Assembly (NCBI GenBank): GCA_010202115.1
Contig: CP047917.1
Location: forward strand, 310,001-374,000
DNA from: Candidatus Saccharibacteria bacterium oral taxon 488
GTDB lineage: Bacteria > Patescibacteriota > Saccharimonadia > Saccharimonadales > Saccharimonadaceae
Direction: 5' to 3'
DNA: 64,000 nt
Of this stretch, positions 9,616-18,404 are shown piece by piece. Positions within the stretch are counted from its first letter, which is position 1, and each line of letters opens with the position of its first letter. The position numbers were made by a program, and so were the translations under genes. The notes beneath the pieces are model-generated. The model ran no database searches, was not told the origin of the DNA, and saw only the letters and a list, made by a program, of their open reading frames with translations.

Positions 9616-10959
9616 CTACTTTTGAACCTCGATGACGTGAACGCCGAGGCGTTCCTTGTGTGGTGGATAGATCTTGTGAAGCAGGCGAAGTGCTTCCTCT
9701 TTACTTTTTGCCTGTGGCACAATCTCTCGCCATGGCTCGGTCGCCAGCATATCAGCAAATGTATCATAAATTTGAATTGACTTGATTCGCACTACACCGA
9801 ACGCATGTCCGTTTTCCAGCTGCAATAGCTGACCCTCCTTAAGGCGCTTGATGCTATTGTAGCCGATGCGGACTTCTAAAGTCTTGCGGCCCGACATGAT
9901 TGCGTCGTAGTACGGCCGCTTGATACGCATCTTACGCATAGACACTCCTTCCTTGTTGAGACTAAATCCCCACTGCTGAACAGTGACGTCTAGCGCATAG
10001 CCTTCGGGAAATAAGCCTTCAATCGTCCAGCCGTGGCGCTGGAGACAGGCGACCTGCCGCGGTTCAGGGACCAGGTGGACGTACAGCTTGTGACCATAGT
10101 CAGCTAATAATCGCGGCAAGTTAGCCACCAGTACTTCGAAAACAGCCTCTGATTTTGCTACCAACGGCATGATTTTAATCGGCTGGCCTTTCTTTGGGGT
10201 TGCAACTACAACGCTAACGACCTTTCTATCCTGCTCGGCGATGAAAATGAGCTTATATTTAGCGTTGATATCTCGGCTCTCACGTCGTTGGTAGCTAGCA
10301 AATAGCGCATCCACCCATGTATCATCCACGCCATTAAAGTCACTGCCCACTCGCGACAGGATCAGTTGGCGCGCCGCTACAGCGTGCTTTTTCTCGTCAA
10401 ACGGGATGATTGAAATATCTGACAAATCAGGAGCTGCACTTTGATTCAGCGGCTTGTACAGCATACACTCGTCGATACCAGGTTTATAATGATCTTGCGC
10501 CCTACCAGCCAGATGAAAGCCTTTGCGCAATAGAAACTTGAACGTGGCTTGGTTTTGGGCAGCCACTGTACAGTAGAGTTGCCGAGCGTGGTGTTTGCGA
10601 GCAAAATCCTCAGCATGGCGAAGTAACTTACTGCCAATGCCAAATTTACCGCGATATTCTGGAGCAACGATGAGCGGACTAATTTTAACTGTCCCCTGCT
10701 TCTTGACAACTAGATGAATCATCCCGGCGGGATGATGATTAACTTCTGCAATAAATGTGTATTGCCCGAGTGAAAACTGCCCGACAGAATCGACGTTGCC
10801 ATTGATATGCGCGGTAAAAATCCGCCGTGCATGAGCTCGATGATCGCCATCGTAAAACGGCCCAAGTGTTTCTGTCATCAAGCGGGAAACGAAATCAACA
10901 TCGCCTGTTTTGGCTTTACGGATAGCCACAGTGACTGAATATTTCTTATGTCGGTTCAT
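9616..10959 (-). CDS. GNAT acetyltransferase with second GNAT-like domain fused to C-terminal ASCH domain
   Basis: A 447-residue three-part protein. Residues 8-170 are a GNAT N-acetyltransferase, with the acetyl-CoA loop in VAPEYRGKFGIGSKLL. Residues about 180-335 look like a second, degenerate GNAT-like unit. Residues 340-447, beginning MRKMRIKRPYYDAIMSGRKT, are an ASCH (PUA-like) domain with the typical GRKTLEVR entry and GQLLQLENG strand. ASCH domains bind RNA or nucleotides, so modification of an RNA or an RNA-linked amine is plausible but unproven. It lies in an accessory stretch with two further ASCH-type sequences. Confidence 0.75.
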   Translation of the reverse strand: MNRHKKYSVTVAIRKAKTGDVDFVSRLMTETLGPFYDGDHRAHARRIFTAHINGNVDSVGQFSLGQYTFIAEVNHHPAGMIHLVVKKQGTVKISPLIVAPEYRGKFGIGSKLLRHAEDFARKHHARQLYCTVAAQNQATFKFLLRKGFHLAGRAQDHYKPGIDECMLYKPLNQSAAPDLSDISIIPFDEKKHAVAARQLILSRVGSDFNGVDDTWVDALFASYQRRESRDINAKYKLIFIAEQDRKVVSVVVATPKKGQPIKIMPLVAKSEAVFEVLVANLPRLLADYGHKLYVHLVPEPRQVACLQRHGWTIEGLFPEGYALDVTVQQWGFSLNKEGVSMRKMRIKRPYYDAIMSGRKTLEVRIGYNSIKRLKEGQLLQLENGHAFGVVRIKSIQIYDTFADMLATEPWREIVPQAKSKEEALRLLHKIYPPHKERLGVHVIEVQK

Positions 10960-11042
10960 GAGTTTATTGTCTTATACCCTATACAATAATACAAGCTATC
11001 TATCGCTATACATGCGTAATTTATGGCTATAGCTAGTCAAAT

Positions 11043-11288
11043 TGGTGTAAATTCAATGCCGGTAACACCGTTTTGTAGCTGTTCGTCAAGCGGATAAAAT
11101 TCATTATCCATTCATCGGTTGGTAAAAATTATTTGGTTGCCGATTTGAATTTTCTGGCACTTGTCGTCGTATGTTTATGATTCTATGGTTTTATATTCTC
11201 AGAGACCAACATTAAAGAGCTCGGTGGCTTTTTCGAATTTGGTGTTCTTGATTTCTTTTTCTAGGACGGAACCTGCCACAAAGTAGGT
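11043..11288 (-). pseudogene. Decayed ASCH-like domain gene
   Basis: One minus-strand frame through this otherwise empty 337-bp gap reads as a protein with three in-frame stops. It contains EYKTIES, then TYDDKCQKIQIGNQIIF, matching the ASCH pattern KTIExR...IxxGDxIxF, with stops in place of one expected Arg and elsewhere. No start or intact frame remains. It follows directly behind the intact ASCH-like gene at 11297-11569, so it may be a relic of a second copy or of a longer gene. The identification rests on the motif only. Confidence 0.45.
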
Positions 11289-11296
11289 CTGCTACA

Positions 11297-11569
11297 CTAC
11301 TCAACCCGCTCAACAAGCGACATCACCTGATAGCCGTACTGATCAATATCTTCTTGTTTCCAAAAATCAACTTCTTTCGTGCGTAAAACTTCGCCGACTA
11401 CATGACGGACTTTGCGGCCGGTCGGCGCTCCGTCACAATTTACCTCAATCTGCTCCAGGATATCGCCGGGTTGGATGTTAAAATCAGCCACTCTCATATC
11501 AAATGTTTTCTCGCCCGCTAGGACTTTTTCGAATAAATCGGGGTAAGATTTTTTGGTGATGACTTTCAT
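11297..11569 (-). CDS. Small ASCH/DUF3850-like RNA-binding protein
   Basis: A 90-residue protein made of one PUA-like fold. Visible motifs are LAGEKTFDMRVADF, then IQPGDILEQIEV and a C-terminal VGEVLRTKEVDFW, which fit the DUF3850/ASCH group. The ATG at 11578 cannot be used because it overlaps the -10 sequence TATAAT; the ATG at 11569 lies 7 nt after that box and is chosen. Family members are predicted RNA- or nucleotide-binding proteins; no specific role is known. Confidence 0.65.
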   Translation of the reverse strand: MKVITKKSYPDLFEKVLAGEKTFDMRVADFNIQPGDILEQIEVNCDGAPTGRKVRHVVGEVLRTKEVDFWKQEDIDQYGYQVMSLVERVE

Positions 11570-11731
11570 ACGTTTCATTATAAAGCTACTTAATTTAGTT
11601 CACAAGCCGATGCTAAAATTGTGCGGCGAATACTATCTTGATTTGTTAGGGGCCAGGTATTGGTTGTAGTTTTATTCTAGTACGGGTGAGCGGGACGTTA
11701 CCATGGTTTGTGGTGATTTTCGTAAAATCGC

Positions 11732-11760
11732 TTGACAGCGGGTTCTATTATTGATACATA
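11732..11760 (+). promoter_or_regulatory. Sigma-70-type promoter upstream of orphan genes
   Basis: TTGACA (11732-11737), 17-bp spacer, TACATA (11755-11760). It points toward the ORF at 11818 and is the best promoter in the 11570-11817 gap. Confidence 0.5.
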
Positions 11761-11817
11761 ATATATTGGCGTTTTGGAATAATCCTGCGCTGTTCCTTCT
11801 GCTCGAGAAAGGTCTCT

Positions 11818-12285
11818 ATGAGTTATTCAGAGAGATGCGACGTCGAATGCGGTGACAACTGCATTCTCAGGAGGCTGTCTAATGGGCGACATACTGTTGC
11901 CACACCTAGCCAACTGCCTACTAGTACCGATTGGTACCGATGCAATTTCGACGACGATCTGAGCTATCAGATTCTGTCGCATGACACGGTTATGGTGCAT
12001 CGTCGATCGGCTTGCCGTGGCGGTCCTGATTGTACGTTTGGCGATGGTGAAACGTATGGTAACCGTAACTGGACGCCGCCAGTTTATGGCAGCACTAGTA
12101 GTGGTCATGATGTTACTGTGTCGTTCGGACTTGGTCCGCGGGATGGAGAGGCGCTTATTGCTTCTGACCATCTCGACCGCGTTGACTTCTATGGCGACAA
12201 GAAGCTTCGTGTCAAAAAGCATCACGATCACTACGATGCTTATGGTAACCTGGTCTCGGATCGTGGTTCCTATCGAGAGGAGTGA
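11818..12285 (+). CDS. Hypothetical protein
   Basis: A 155-residue orphan that I do not recognise. It is hydrophilic, with a Cys-containing N-terminus (Cys at 7, 11 and 15) and a charged C-terminus rich in His, Asp and Lys. It has no signal peptide or membrane helix. A weak AAAGG site precedes the ATG and a good promoter lies at 11732-11760. A long antisense frame (11827-12399) covers the same stretch, but it is Ile/Thr/Arg-rich and has no start signal. Coding status is likely, not certain. Confidence 0.45.
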   Translation: MSYSERCDVECGDNCILRRLSNGRHTVATPSQLPTSTDWYRCNFDDDLSYQILSHDTVMVHRRSACRGGPDCTFGDGETYGNRNWTPPVYGSTSSGHDVTVSFGLGPRDGEALIASDHLDRVDFYGDKKLRVKKHHDHYDAYGNLVSDRGSYREE

Positions 12286-12337
12286 CACAATAGACCCGAG
12301 CAAGTCTATAAACTGCTCACTTTCAAAGAGGGTTGAA

Positions 12338-12613
12338 ATGAATGATCCAATTGAGATATCAGTTGCCGAGGAATTATTGTTCCTAATAGATAGCGCCATA
12401 GAAAAAAGAGATATTAAGCAATTGACTAGTATTTATGGCATAGTCCATGAGTTTATTGGTAAACCTATTTATGATCCTCGGGCGGACTTTGTTATTATAG
12501 ATGATTATATTTATGATCTAATTGATGAGCTCGAAGCTGGTAAAGAACCAACTATTTACAATGGTTTACGCAAGAGGATAGAAGAAGATTTACATAGTTC
12601 ATCTAAATCATAG
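12338..12613 (+). CDS. Hypothetical small acidic protein
   Basis: A 91-residue, mostly helical, acidic protein without recognisable domain. The frame is open further upstream, but the protein-like part begins at this ATG, with AAAGAGGG about 7 nt ahead. It follows the 11818 gene by 52 nt and is probably in the same transcript. It is more AT-rich than its surroundings. Confidence 0.5.
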   Translation: MNDPIEISVAEELLFLIDSAIEKRDIKQLTSIYGIVHEFIGKPIYDPRADFVIIDDYIYDLIDELEAGKEPTIYNGLRKRIEEDLHSSSKS

Positions 12614-12654
12614 GGGGTCGATAGAATAATAGATCAGTAGTGCTAATTACTGTT

Positions 12655-12960
12655 TTACTTCCCTCTCCTCGCTGCCACTGCAAACCACATAAAGTAATCC
12701 TCCAACGATTCGTCCTCCATGCCGGCGAATAGCTCGCGGGCGCGCAGGACTTCGCGGAGTTTTGGTGATTTTTGGCGGGCAAGCTGTTCGGCGGTGACGT
12801 CCAATAAGTCCAAGCCGCGCTGCCAGGCGCCAGTCATTGCAGCCGTATCGCCGCGGCGCCGGGCGGCAAACGCTCGCCCGACCTCCGAGCCGATATTACC
12901 CATTTGCTCAAATATCGTTAGGCTCTGCCACTTTTGCCGATCAAAGACATGTTCACTCAC
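12655..12960 (-). CDS. Hypothetical helical protein
   Basis: A 101-residue protein predicted to be a small helical bundle; the middle has EVGRAFAARRRGD and the end LEDYFMWFAVAARRGK. I do not recognise a named family. A GTG start at 12960 is chosen because it overlaps the end of the DUF5674 gene by 8 nt, a normal coupling arrangement here; the ATG further upstream at 13017 would lie deep inside that gene. Confidence 0.6.
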   Translation of the reverse strand: MSEHVFDRQKWQSLTIFEQMGNIGSEVGRAFAARRRGDTAAMTGAWQRGLDLLDVTAEQLARQKSPKLREVLRARELFAGMEDESLEDYFMWFAVAARRGK

Positions 12961-13294
12961 GGACGACTCCGGCGATGATATCGATAATTTGCTGGCGTAT
13001 CGCTTGGTCGAGCACATCGCGCGACGAGTTGCTTTGCCGCGGTCGGATGTTTATCATGCTGTCAAACTCGATAAAGTCATCAGTGCCAAACTTATCTGGA
13101 TGTAGGTTGATCCCCCATAGATCTGCTTGTTGCGATCCACGTTCTAACAAATACGCTTCACCATCAGCATGCATATCCATGTCGATCACCACAATTTTCT
13201 TCGCAACATCGACATCCGCCTTGACCATCGTCCCGTACATTCTCTCGGCCATCGGGCGAAGCTCGGCGAGGGTTATGGTATCAATAATCTTCAT
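12953..13294 (-). CDS. DUF5674 family protein
   Basis: A 113-residue protein with the DUF5674 hallmarks: MVKADVDVAKKIVVIDMDMH, then a HADGEAYLLERGS segment, DLWGINLHPDK and DDFIEFDSMINIRP. The family is common in Candidate Phyla Radiation genomes and has no assigned function. It is expressed from a -10 box exactly 6 nt before the ATG and is coupled to the downstream helical-protein gene. Confidence 0.85.
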   Translation of the reverse strand: MKIIDTITLAELRPMAERMYGTMVKADVDVAKKIVVIDMDMHADGEAYLLERGSQQADLWGINLHPDKFGTDDFIEFDSMINIRPRQSNSSRDVLDQAIRQQIIDIIAGVVRE

Positions 13295-13300
13295 GGTTTA

Positions 13301-13306
13301 ATTGTA
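13301..13306 (-). promoter_or_regulatory. Extended -10 box TGCTACAAT, leaderless start of DUF5674 gene
   Basis: TACAAT with upstream TGC ends 6 nt before the ATG at 13294. The gap toward 13403 also contains the perfect hairpin TCAGCAT-gat-ATGCTGA at 13332-13348. Confidence 0.5.
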
Positions 13307-13403
13307 GCACAGACAGCTAGCGCTTCAGCATGATATGCTGACGGCGGAAGCTTTATGTAAAGCAGGAGTTGAGAGTCTGTTTGACGACTTTAATATGCAC
13401 AAT

Positions 13404-13979
13404 TTAGGAAGACCTATTCTTGGACCCGTATTTTTCTCTAGCTATTTTAGTATACTTTCTGATAAAATCGCTTTTTGCATCAGTATATCCATCTCTGTCA
13501 TGCTCAAATTCCTTCCAAAGTTGTAGTTTCAATTTCTCGTACTGTTTGGCAATGTCTCCATTCTCAATTAGATAATCCCTAAAGTAGATCTCATCATTAT
13601 CCCCCACAACCCTAATGTGGAGATGAAATACCTTATCCGCGAAGCCCTGTTTAGTATAGCCCTTATTCAATGAGATTCGTTTTGCTTTCTCACTCATGCA
13701 CAACCAATTATTTTCAACAAGGATATTTTTTACAGGCTCTAATTCTTTTTCCGACGGGACTTCAAGCAATATATCTACTATATTCTTTGCCTGTATATTT
13801 GGGATGGCCGTGCTACCAATGTGAGATATTTGTGTTATGTATTTTTCTGGCACCAATGAGGAGATGGCTTTCACTTCCTCATCATACCAGCGTACCCATT
13901 CTCGATTGTGTTCTACAAGAAATATGGGGAATAGTTGCCACAATTCTTCCAAACTCATTTTCTCTAGCTCTCTGTCCAC
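13404..13979 (-). CDS. GrpB family protein (UPF0157, nucleotidyltransferase fold)
   Basis: A 191-residue protein of the GrpB/UPF0157 family. The key pattern is HIGSTAIPNIQAKNIVDILL, the family's version of the nucleotidyltransferase GS...D-x-D motif, followed by RVVGDNDEIYFRDYL. The family's substrate is unknown. It starts at GTG 13979 with GGGAGAT ahead, only 9 nt after the histidine-kinase stop, so it is the last gene of that operon. Its coding sequence is more AT-rich than the kinase, suggesting later addition. Confidence 0.88.
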   Translation of the reverse strand: MDRELEKMSLEELWQLFPIFLVEHNREWVRWYDEEVKAISSLVPEKYITQISHIGSTAIPNIQAKNIVDILLEVPSEKELEPVKNILVENNWLCMSEKAKRISLNKGYTKQGFADKVFHLHIRVVGDNDEIYFRDYLIENGDIAKQYEKLKLQLWKEFEHDRDGYTDAKSDFIRKYTKIAREKYGSKNRSS

Positions 13980-13988
13980 TACATCTCC

Positions 13989-15374
13989 CTACTCAAATCT
14001 TACCACAAACCGCATGCCCCGCCCATGCGGCACAAACTCATAGTCCAGACCCTTAGCGTCGAGCAGCATTTTCACGGTGTAGAGGCCGATGCCGCTACTG
14101 TCGCCGTGCTGCTTCTTGTCGCTGTTGCTTCGATAAAACGGATCAAAGACGTGCTGGAGTTGCCGCTTGGTGAGCGGCTTGCAGGCGTTTTCGATGGCTA
14201 GTTCGCACTGGTCACAAGTAATTTTTATGACACTGCTGGCGTCGCCGTGGCGCACCGCGTTTGACACCAGATTCGAGATGACGTGCCGCATCATATCAGG
14301 ATTAGCGCGAATGGTCGTCGGCTGGGTATCAAGCTTGAAGGTCATGCCGCGCGTTTTTGCCAGTAGTATATAATCGTCAACCGCTTCAGTGATTAGCTTA
14401 TCGATCCTCAGCCGCTTTTCTTGACGCAGAGCCTGCTCGGCGACACCGCCAGAGCGCAAGATACCATTCACCATCGCCGCCAAGCGGTCAACCTGAGCCA
14501 CCGATTTCGCCAAATACCGATCACGATTTTTATATTCGCCGATGTTCAGCTGCATGTTTTCCAGCATAATCCGGAGCGCCGCCAGTGGCGTTTTTAGCTC
14601 GTGCGAGGCCGCACGGAGGAAAGCGATTTTTTCTTTTTCCAGCTGCGATATCCGCTGATTTTCCTGCTCCAGTGAGCGAATCGTTTGCCACAGATTTTGA
14701 TATAATTCATTAATATTTCGCCCCAGCACGCCGATTTCATCACTGCTCCGTACCGGGTAGCGGGCGTCCTTTTCCAGCCGCTGCATGGTCGTGGTCACCG
14801 CCACCATCTGGCGAATCGGCCGCGTGATAAAACGGCTATAGATGTACGAAAACACGAGCGCCACCAACAGCGAGCCCAGCATGGTATATGGCAATACGTG
14901 CAGCGTGGCGAGTTTGGCCTGAGTGACAGGCGCTACGTCGGCTAGTAGCTTGATTCTGGCCGTTTGTCCGTGATTATCCGCCGCGCTGCCCTGTTGCAAA
15001 ATCACCGAGCGCGGATCGACCGTTTGTCCGTCAGCGATTTTCACCACGCTGGTATCGACTGGTTTACCGCTGTCTGTCACGATATTGACGGATTGAAAGC
15101 CTTGAAAATACTGATCGCGCCCGTCAATCGTCAGCGTGATGTTGACGTTTTTCATACTCGCAAATTCCTGGCTGATTCGGCGCATTTCCTCAGGTGATTT
15201 GCCACGCAGTTCAGATGTCAGCGCAGTAAGATTATCTGCTGCCTCGCGCTCTTTTTGCTGCAGATAAAATTGCGGCATCAAGGTGTAAACCAGCGCATGC
15301 ACCAATATAATTAACGTTGCAAATAGGCCGATCGATACCAGAAACGTCCTGGGGAATAATTTAAGATTCTTCAT
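13989..15374 (-). CDS. Sensor histidine kinase
   Basis: A 461-residue membrane kinase: helix about 10-32, external sensor (about 35-155), second helix about 160-182, HAMP linker, HisKA with ASHELKTPLAALR (phospho-accepting His), and HATPase_c with NLVSNAVRHG and GIGLYTVKMLL. It overlaps the response-regulator gene by 14 nt and is translated after it. The external domain carries no recognised sensor family, so the signal is unknown. A GrpB gene follows in the same operon. Confidence 0.93.
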   Translation of the reverse strand: MKNLKLFPRTFLVSIGLFATLIILVHALVYTLMPQFYLQQKEREAADNLTALTSELRGKSPEEMRRISQEFASMKNVNITLTIDGRDQYFQGFQSVNIVTDSGKPVDTSVVKIADGQTVDPRSVILQQGSAADNHGQTARIKLLADVAPVTQAKLATLHVLPYTMLGSLLVALVFSYIYSRFITRPIRQMVAVTTTMQRLEKDARYPVRSSDEIGVLGRNINELYQNLWQTIRSLEQENQRISQLEKEKIAFLRAASHELKTPLAALRIMLENMQLNIGEYKNRDRYLAKSVAQVDRLAAMVNGILRSGGVAEQALRQEKRLRIDKLITEAVDDYILLAKTRGMTFKLDTQPTTIRANPDMMRHVISNLVSNAVRHGDASSVIKITCDQCELAIENACKPLTKRQLQHVFDPFYRSNSDKKQHGDSSGIGLYTVKMLLDAKGLDYEFVPHGRGMRFVVRFE

Positions 15375-16017
15375 AGCGGTAGCCCACTCCCTTCACCGTG
15401 ACGATGCAGTCCAGGTGCAATTTCTTGCGCAGATTTTTGATGTAAACGTCAATCACCCGATCAAATGGCACCTCATCGTCGCGCCACAGCTTGTCAATGA
15501 TGGCTTGCCGGCTCCAGACCATGTTTGGATTGTCTACCAGTAGCTTGAGCAGCTGCACTTCCTTGGGCTTGAGGTGTGCGTCAGTGTCATCATAAAACCC
15601 CTGATATGCCATAAAATCAACCGAGGCCAGGCTGCGGCGCCATAAGGTTTTGGTGGGTTGCTGCTGGCGGCGAAATAGCGCTCTGATTCGCTTTTCCAAC
15701 AGCACCAGCGAAAACGGCTTGCTCATATAATCATCCGCTAGCTCGTCAAAACTCGCAATTTGCGTTGGCTCATCATGTAGCGCCGTCAGCATCAGCACCG
15801 GCACATCGCTGGTCTGGCGAATACGCCGCAGCACTTCAATGCCACTCATCTTTGGTAGCATGATATCGAGGATGATGACATCTGCTTTGGTATATTTCTC
15901 CAGAGCCTCCTCGCCGCTGGTTGCTGTCAGTACCGTAAAACCCTGTTGGCGGAGGAACTGCTCAGTGCCAGTGCGTAAGGTGGGCTCGTCTTCAACAATA
16001 AGAATCGTTGATGTCAT
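15361..16017 (-). CDS. OmpR/PhoB-type response regulator
   Basis: A 218-residue regulator. Receiver domain residues 1-115: ED after ILIV, phosphorylatable Asp in DVIILDIMLPK, and Lys in DDYMSKPF. The C-terminal winged helix (about 125-218) has the typical ending VDVYIKNLRKKL...VKGVGYRYE. The start is set at 16017 because a -10 box lies 6 nt before this ATG; an in-frame extension to 16062 lies in the terminator of the previous gene. Confidence 0.94.
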   Translation of the reverse strand: MTSTILIVEDEPTLRTGTEQFLRQQGFTVLTATSGEEALEKYTKADVIILDIMLPKMSGIEVLRRIRQTSDVPVLMLTALHDEPTQIASFDELADDYMSKPFSLVLLEKRIRALFRRQQQPTKTLWRRSLASVDFMAYQGFYDDTDAHLKPKEVQLLKLLVDNPNMVWSRQAIIDKLWRDDEVPFDRVIDVYIKNLRKKLHLDCIVTVKGVGYRYEES

Positions 16018-16023
16018 ATAAGT

Positions 16024-16029
16024 AGTATA
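16024..16029 (-). promoter_or_regulatory. -10 box TATACT, leaderless start of response regulator
   Basis: TATACT ends 6 nt before the ATG at 16017; the terminator of the GreA-like gene lies immediately upstream. Confidence 0.55.
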
Positions 16030-16032
16030 CCG

Positions 16033-16062
16033 AAAATGCCGCCCGTGGTAAACGAGCGGCAT
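16033..16062 (-). terminator. Terminator of the GreA-like gene
   Basis: Inverted repeat ATGCCGC/GCGGCAT (16036-16042 and 16056-16062) followed on the minus strand by TTTTC. It ends only a few bases before the next -10 box. Confidence 0.6.
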
Positions 16063-16103
16063 GGGGCGCGTGGTCAGCGTCGAATTGGGACGCTTGGGGC
16101 GCG

Positions 16104-16565
16104 TTAGTGGACGCCGACCACTTGTAGGCGCCGAGTGGTGCGACCGAGACCGAGAGAGATGGTTTCGGTGGCATGGCGGTTGAGGAGGCTCTGTCCGAGG
16201 GGGCTGTCGACCGAGATGCGGCCGTCAGACGGATCAGCCTCAAGGCTGTCAACGAGTGTGTAGCGAAAGAGCTGACCCTGCTGATCAATGAGATCAACCA
16301 CCGAACCAATGGCGATGCGTAGCCGATCGCGCTTACGCGGCAGTGGTTTGGCGGTCTTGAGCGCAGTGCGTTTCTCGGCGAGCTTGCCATGGACGTTTTC
16401 GAGATTCATAATAATGTCACTGCGGCGGAGTTTGTCGTCGCGAGACTTGGCGCGGCCGATGTCACGCAGTTCAGCTGAGAGTGCTTTTTCGCGGATTTCG
16501 AGTTCGTTGATCTGCTTGTGTAATTCTTTGAAGCCTTTTTTACTGAGATATGTTGTCGTATTCAT
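16104..16565 (-). CDS. GreA/GreB-family transcription elongation factor
   Basis: A 153-residue protein with the N-terminal coiled coil of Gre factors (YLSKKGFKELHKQINELE) and the C-terminal FKBP-like domain ending SVDSPLGQSLLNRHATETISL. Gre proteins rescue backtracked RNA polymerase by transcript cleavage, using acidic residues at the coiled-coil tip. Here the tip region reads RAKSRDDKLRRSD and is more basic than the usual DSRENAEY form, so cleavage activity is uncertain. It has a good Shine-Dalgarno site (GGAAAGGG) and appears monocistronic. Confidence 0.78.
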   Translation of the reverse strand: MNTTTYLSKKGFKELHKQINELEIREKALSAELRDIGRAKSRDDKLRRSDIIMNLENVHGKLAEKRTALKTAKPLPRKRDRLRIAIGSVVDLIDQQGQLFRYTLVDSLEADPSDGRISVDSPLGQSLLNRHATETISLGLGRTTRRLQVVGVH

Positions 16566-16679
16566 TCTTACCCTTTCCGGTGAAGCTCACCTCACCTGCG
16601 ATCTATTACACCATGGTATTCTGAAAATTAGCTGAAAATTACAAAAAAGCATAAGAAAAGCCATACCACCAGAGGTGAA

Positions 16680-17639
16680 TTACAGAGTTTTTGGTAGTGA
16701 AATGGTGAACGTTGTGGTGTCCTTGCGGCTGGCGGCGGTGAGTTGGCCACCGAGGGCGCCGGCCAGTTGCTTGGCGAGACTGAGGCCAAGGCCGTAGCCA
16801 CCACTGCCCTGCTCGCCAGAGAAAAATCGCTCAAAAATGTGCGGTAAGTCGCGTGCCGCGATTTGACCATCGTTCGTCAAGCAGACGGTGACGCGGTGAT
16901 TGGTAGCCTTGATGTCAACCTGGACGCGGGACTTACGTGGGCTGTGGCACAGGGCGTTGTCGAGGATGATGGCGATCAGTTCGCGGACGATGAGGCGATG
17001 GCTGGTCAAGGTGATGGCCTCGTCGGTGATCAGTACGGTGCGCGCATCGGCCTTGCGTTCAGTGATCAGCTTTTTGGTGAGGTCAGTGATGTCAAAGGTC
17101 TCGGTTGTGGTTTCTAGTTGTCGATTGGCAGATGACAATTTGAGCAGCGTCTCAGTTAGCTGTGTTAGGCGGTCGGTCTCTTCGAGTGTGCTCTGCAGCG
17201 TTTGGCGAAGCGATGCCTTGCTGGCGCGCTGGTCGGACAATGCCAGCTCGGCCTCGGCCTTGATGACAGCCAGCGGTGTACGCAGCTGATGACTGGCGTT
17301 GGCGGTAAAGCGTGACTGGGCGTCATGTGCTGCCTCGATTGGCTCAAGCGTCCGCCGGGCCAATATATAGGCACAGACGCCACCGCCGATGAGCACGATG
17401 AGGTTGAGATAGCCGAGGCTGATCAGCAGGTTGGTGGTCGAGATTGACGGATGGTCTCGGATGATGGTGGTTTCGGTGTGGCCGTCGGTTTTGTGGTTCT
17501 TACTCCAGTTGTTTAGTTGGACATCGAGCTCGGAGCTAGCGACCTGAAAGATGATGCCGCTAAATAGTAAACTGACGGTCATCAGAATGAGCAAGTACCA
17601 GCCGGCGAGCTTGAGCGTTGCTGAGAAAAATAATTTCAC
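16680..17639 (-). CDS. Sensor histidine kinase
   Basis: A 319-residue kinase with two membrane helices (about 12-34 and 70-93) around a short external loop, HisKA ANASHQLRTPLAVIKAEAE, and HATPase_c with IILDNALCHS and GGYGLGLSLAKQL. The sensor loop is only about 35 residues, as in intramembrane-sensing kinases next to ABC exporters. It begins with GTG 17639 and overlaps the regulator stop (GTGA), a classic coupled pair. Confidence 0.93.
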   Translation of the reverse strand: MKLFFSATLKLAGWYLLILMTVSLLFSGIIFQVASSELDVQLNNWSKNHKTDGHTETTIIRDHPSISTTNLLISLGYLNLIVLIGGGVCAYILARRTLEPIEAAHDAQSRFTANASHQLRTPLAVIKAEAELALSDQRASKASLRQTLQSTLEETDRLTQLTETLLKLSSANRQLETTTETFDITDLTKKLITERKADARTVLITDEAITLTSHRLIVRELIAIILDNALCHSPRKSRVQVDIKATNHRVTVCLTNDGQIAARDLPHIFERFFSGEQGSGGYGLGLSLAKQLAGALGGQLTAASRKDTTTFTISLPKTL

Positions 17640-18310
17640 TCGCCAGCCTCCAATTTATACCCAAAGCCGCGCACGGTGTGAATCAGCGGCCGACGAAATG
17701 GCTTGTCGATTTTCTTGCGTAGCTGCTTGATATAGGCCTCGACGTTGTTGGGTAAAATATCGGCATCAAAATCCCACACATGGGCGATCAATGTGTCTTT
17801 GCTAAGCGTCTGGCCGGGGTGGCGCGCCAGGTATTCGAGGAGCGCGTACTCCTTGCTAGTCAGGTCGATCGAGGTGCCGGCGCGAGTGACGGATTGCGTT
17901 GTCTGGTCGATCACGAGATCAGCGATCTGGAGCGTGTCCGGTTGCTGAATCGGCGGGCGGCGAAGGAGCGCTCGCACGCGGGCGGTGAGTTCGGCGATGG
18001 CGAAGGGCTTGACGAGATAATCATCAGCGCCGCTGTCCAGGCCGAACGTCTTGTCCTCAGTCGTCCCCAGTGCCGTCAATAGCAGAATCGGCATATCCTT
18101 GCCCTGCCCGCGTAACGCTCGCACGATGTCCGTGCCGCTCCGTCCCGGTAGCATCCGATCAACGACCAACAGATCGTACGGCTCGCTCATCGCCATGTTT
18201 AGTCCCTCGTCTCCGTCATGCGTCACGTCCACGGCGTGATGCTCACGCCGTAAGGCCTCGGCAATGATCCGGGCAATCTTTCGTTCGTCTTCGATGATGA
18301 GGAGGCGCAT
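17636..18310 (-). CDS. OmpR-type response regulator
   Basis: A 224-residue regulator. Receiver: IIEDE start, phospho-Asp in YDLLVVDRMLPGRSG, Lys in DDYLVKPF. The winged-helix DNA-binding domain ends EAYIKQLRKKI...VRGFGYKLE. It forms an operon with the kinase encoded at 16680-17639. The start is supported by a -10 box 6 nt ahead. The divergent neighbour region leads to the NatAB-like exporter, a plausible but unproven target. Confidence 0.94.
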   Translation of the reverse strand: MRLLIIEDERKIARIIAEALRREHHAVDVTHDGDEGLNMAMSEPYDLLVVDRMLPGRSGTDIVRALRGQGKDMPILLLTALGTTEDKTFGLDSGADDYLVKPFAIAELTARVRALLRRPPIQQPDTLQIADLVIDQTTQSVTRAGTSIDLTSKEYALLEYLARHPGQTLSKDTLIAHVWDFDADILPNNVEAYIKQLRKKIDKPFRRPLIHTVRGFGYKLEAGE

Positions 18311-18316
18311 AAGTAT

Positions 18317-18322
18317 ATTATA
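18317..18322 (-). promoter_or_regulatory. -10 box TATAAT, leaderless start of response regulator
   Basis: TATAAT ends 6 nt before the ATG at 18310, within an AT-rich stretch. Confidence 0.5.
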
Positions 18323-18404
18323 TAAAATATTTTGCTAGTGTGTATAGTGAGCATCTCATACCTGGAGTTGCTCAACACAGTATATAGGCTTATAATTATA
18401 ATCA

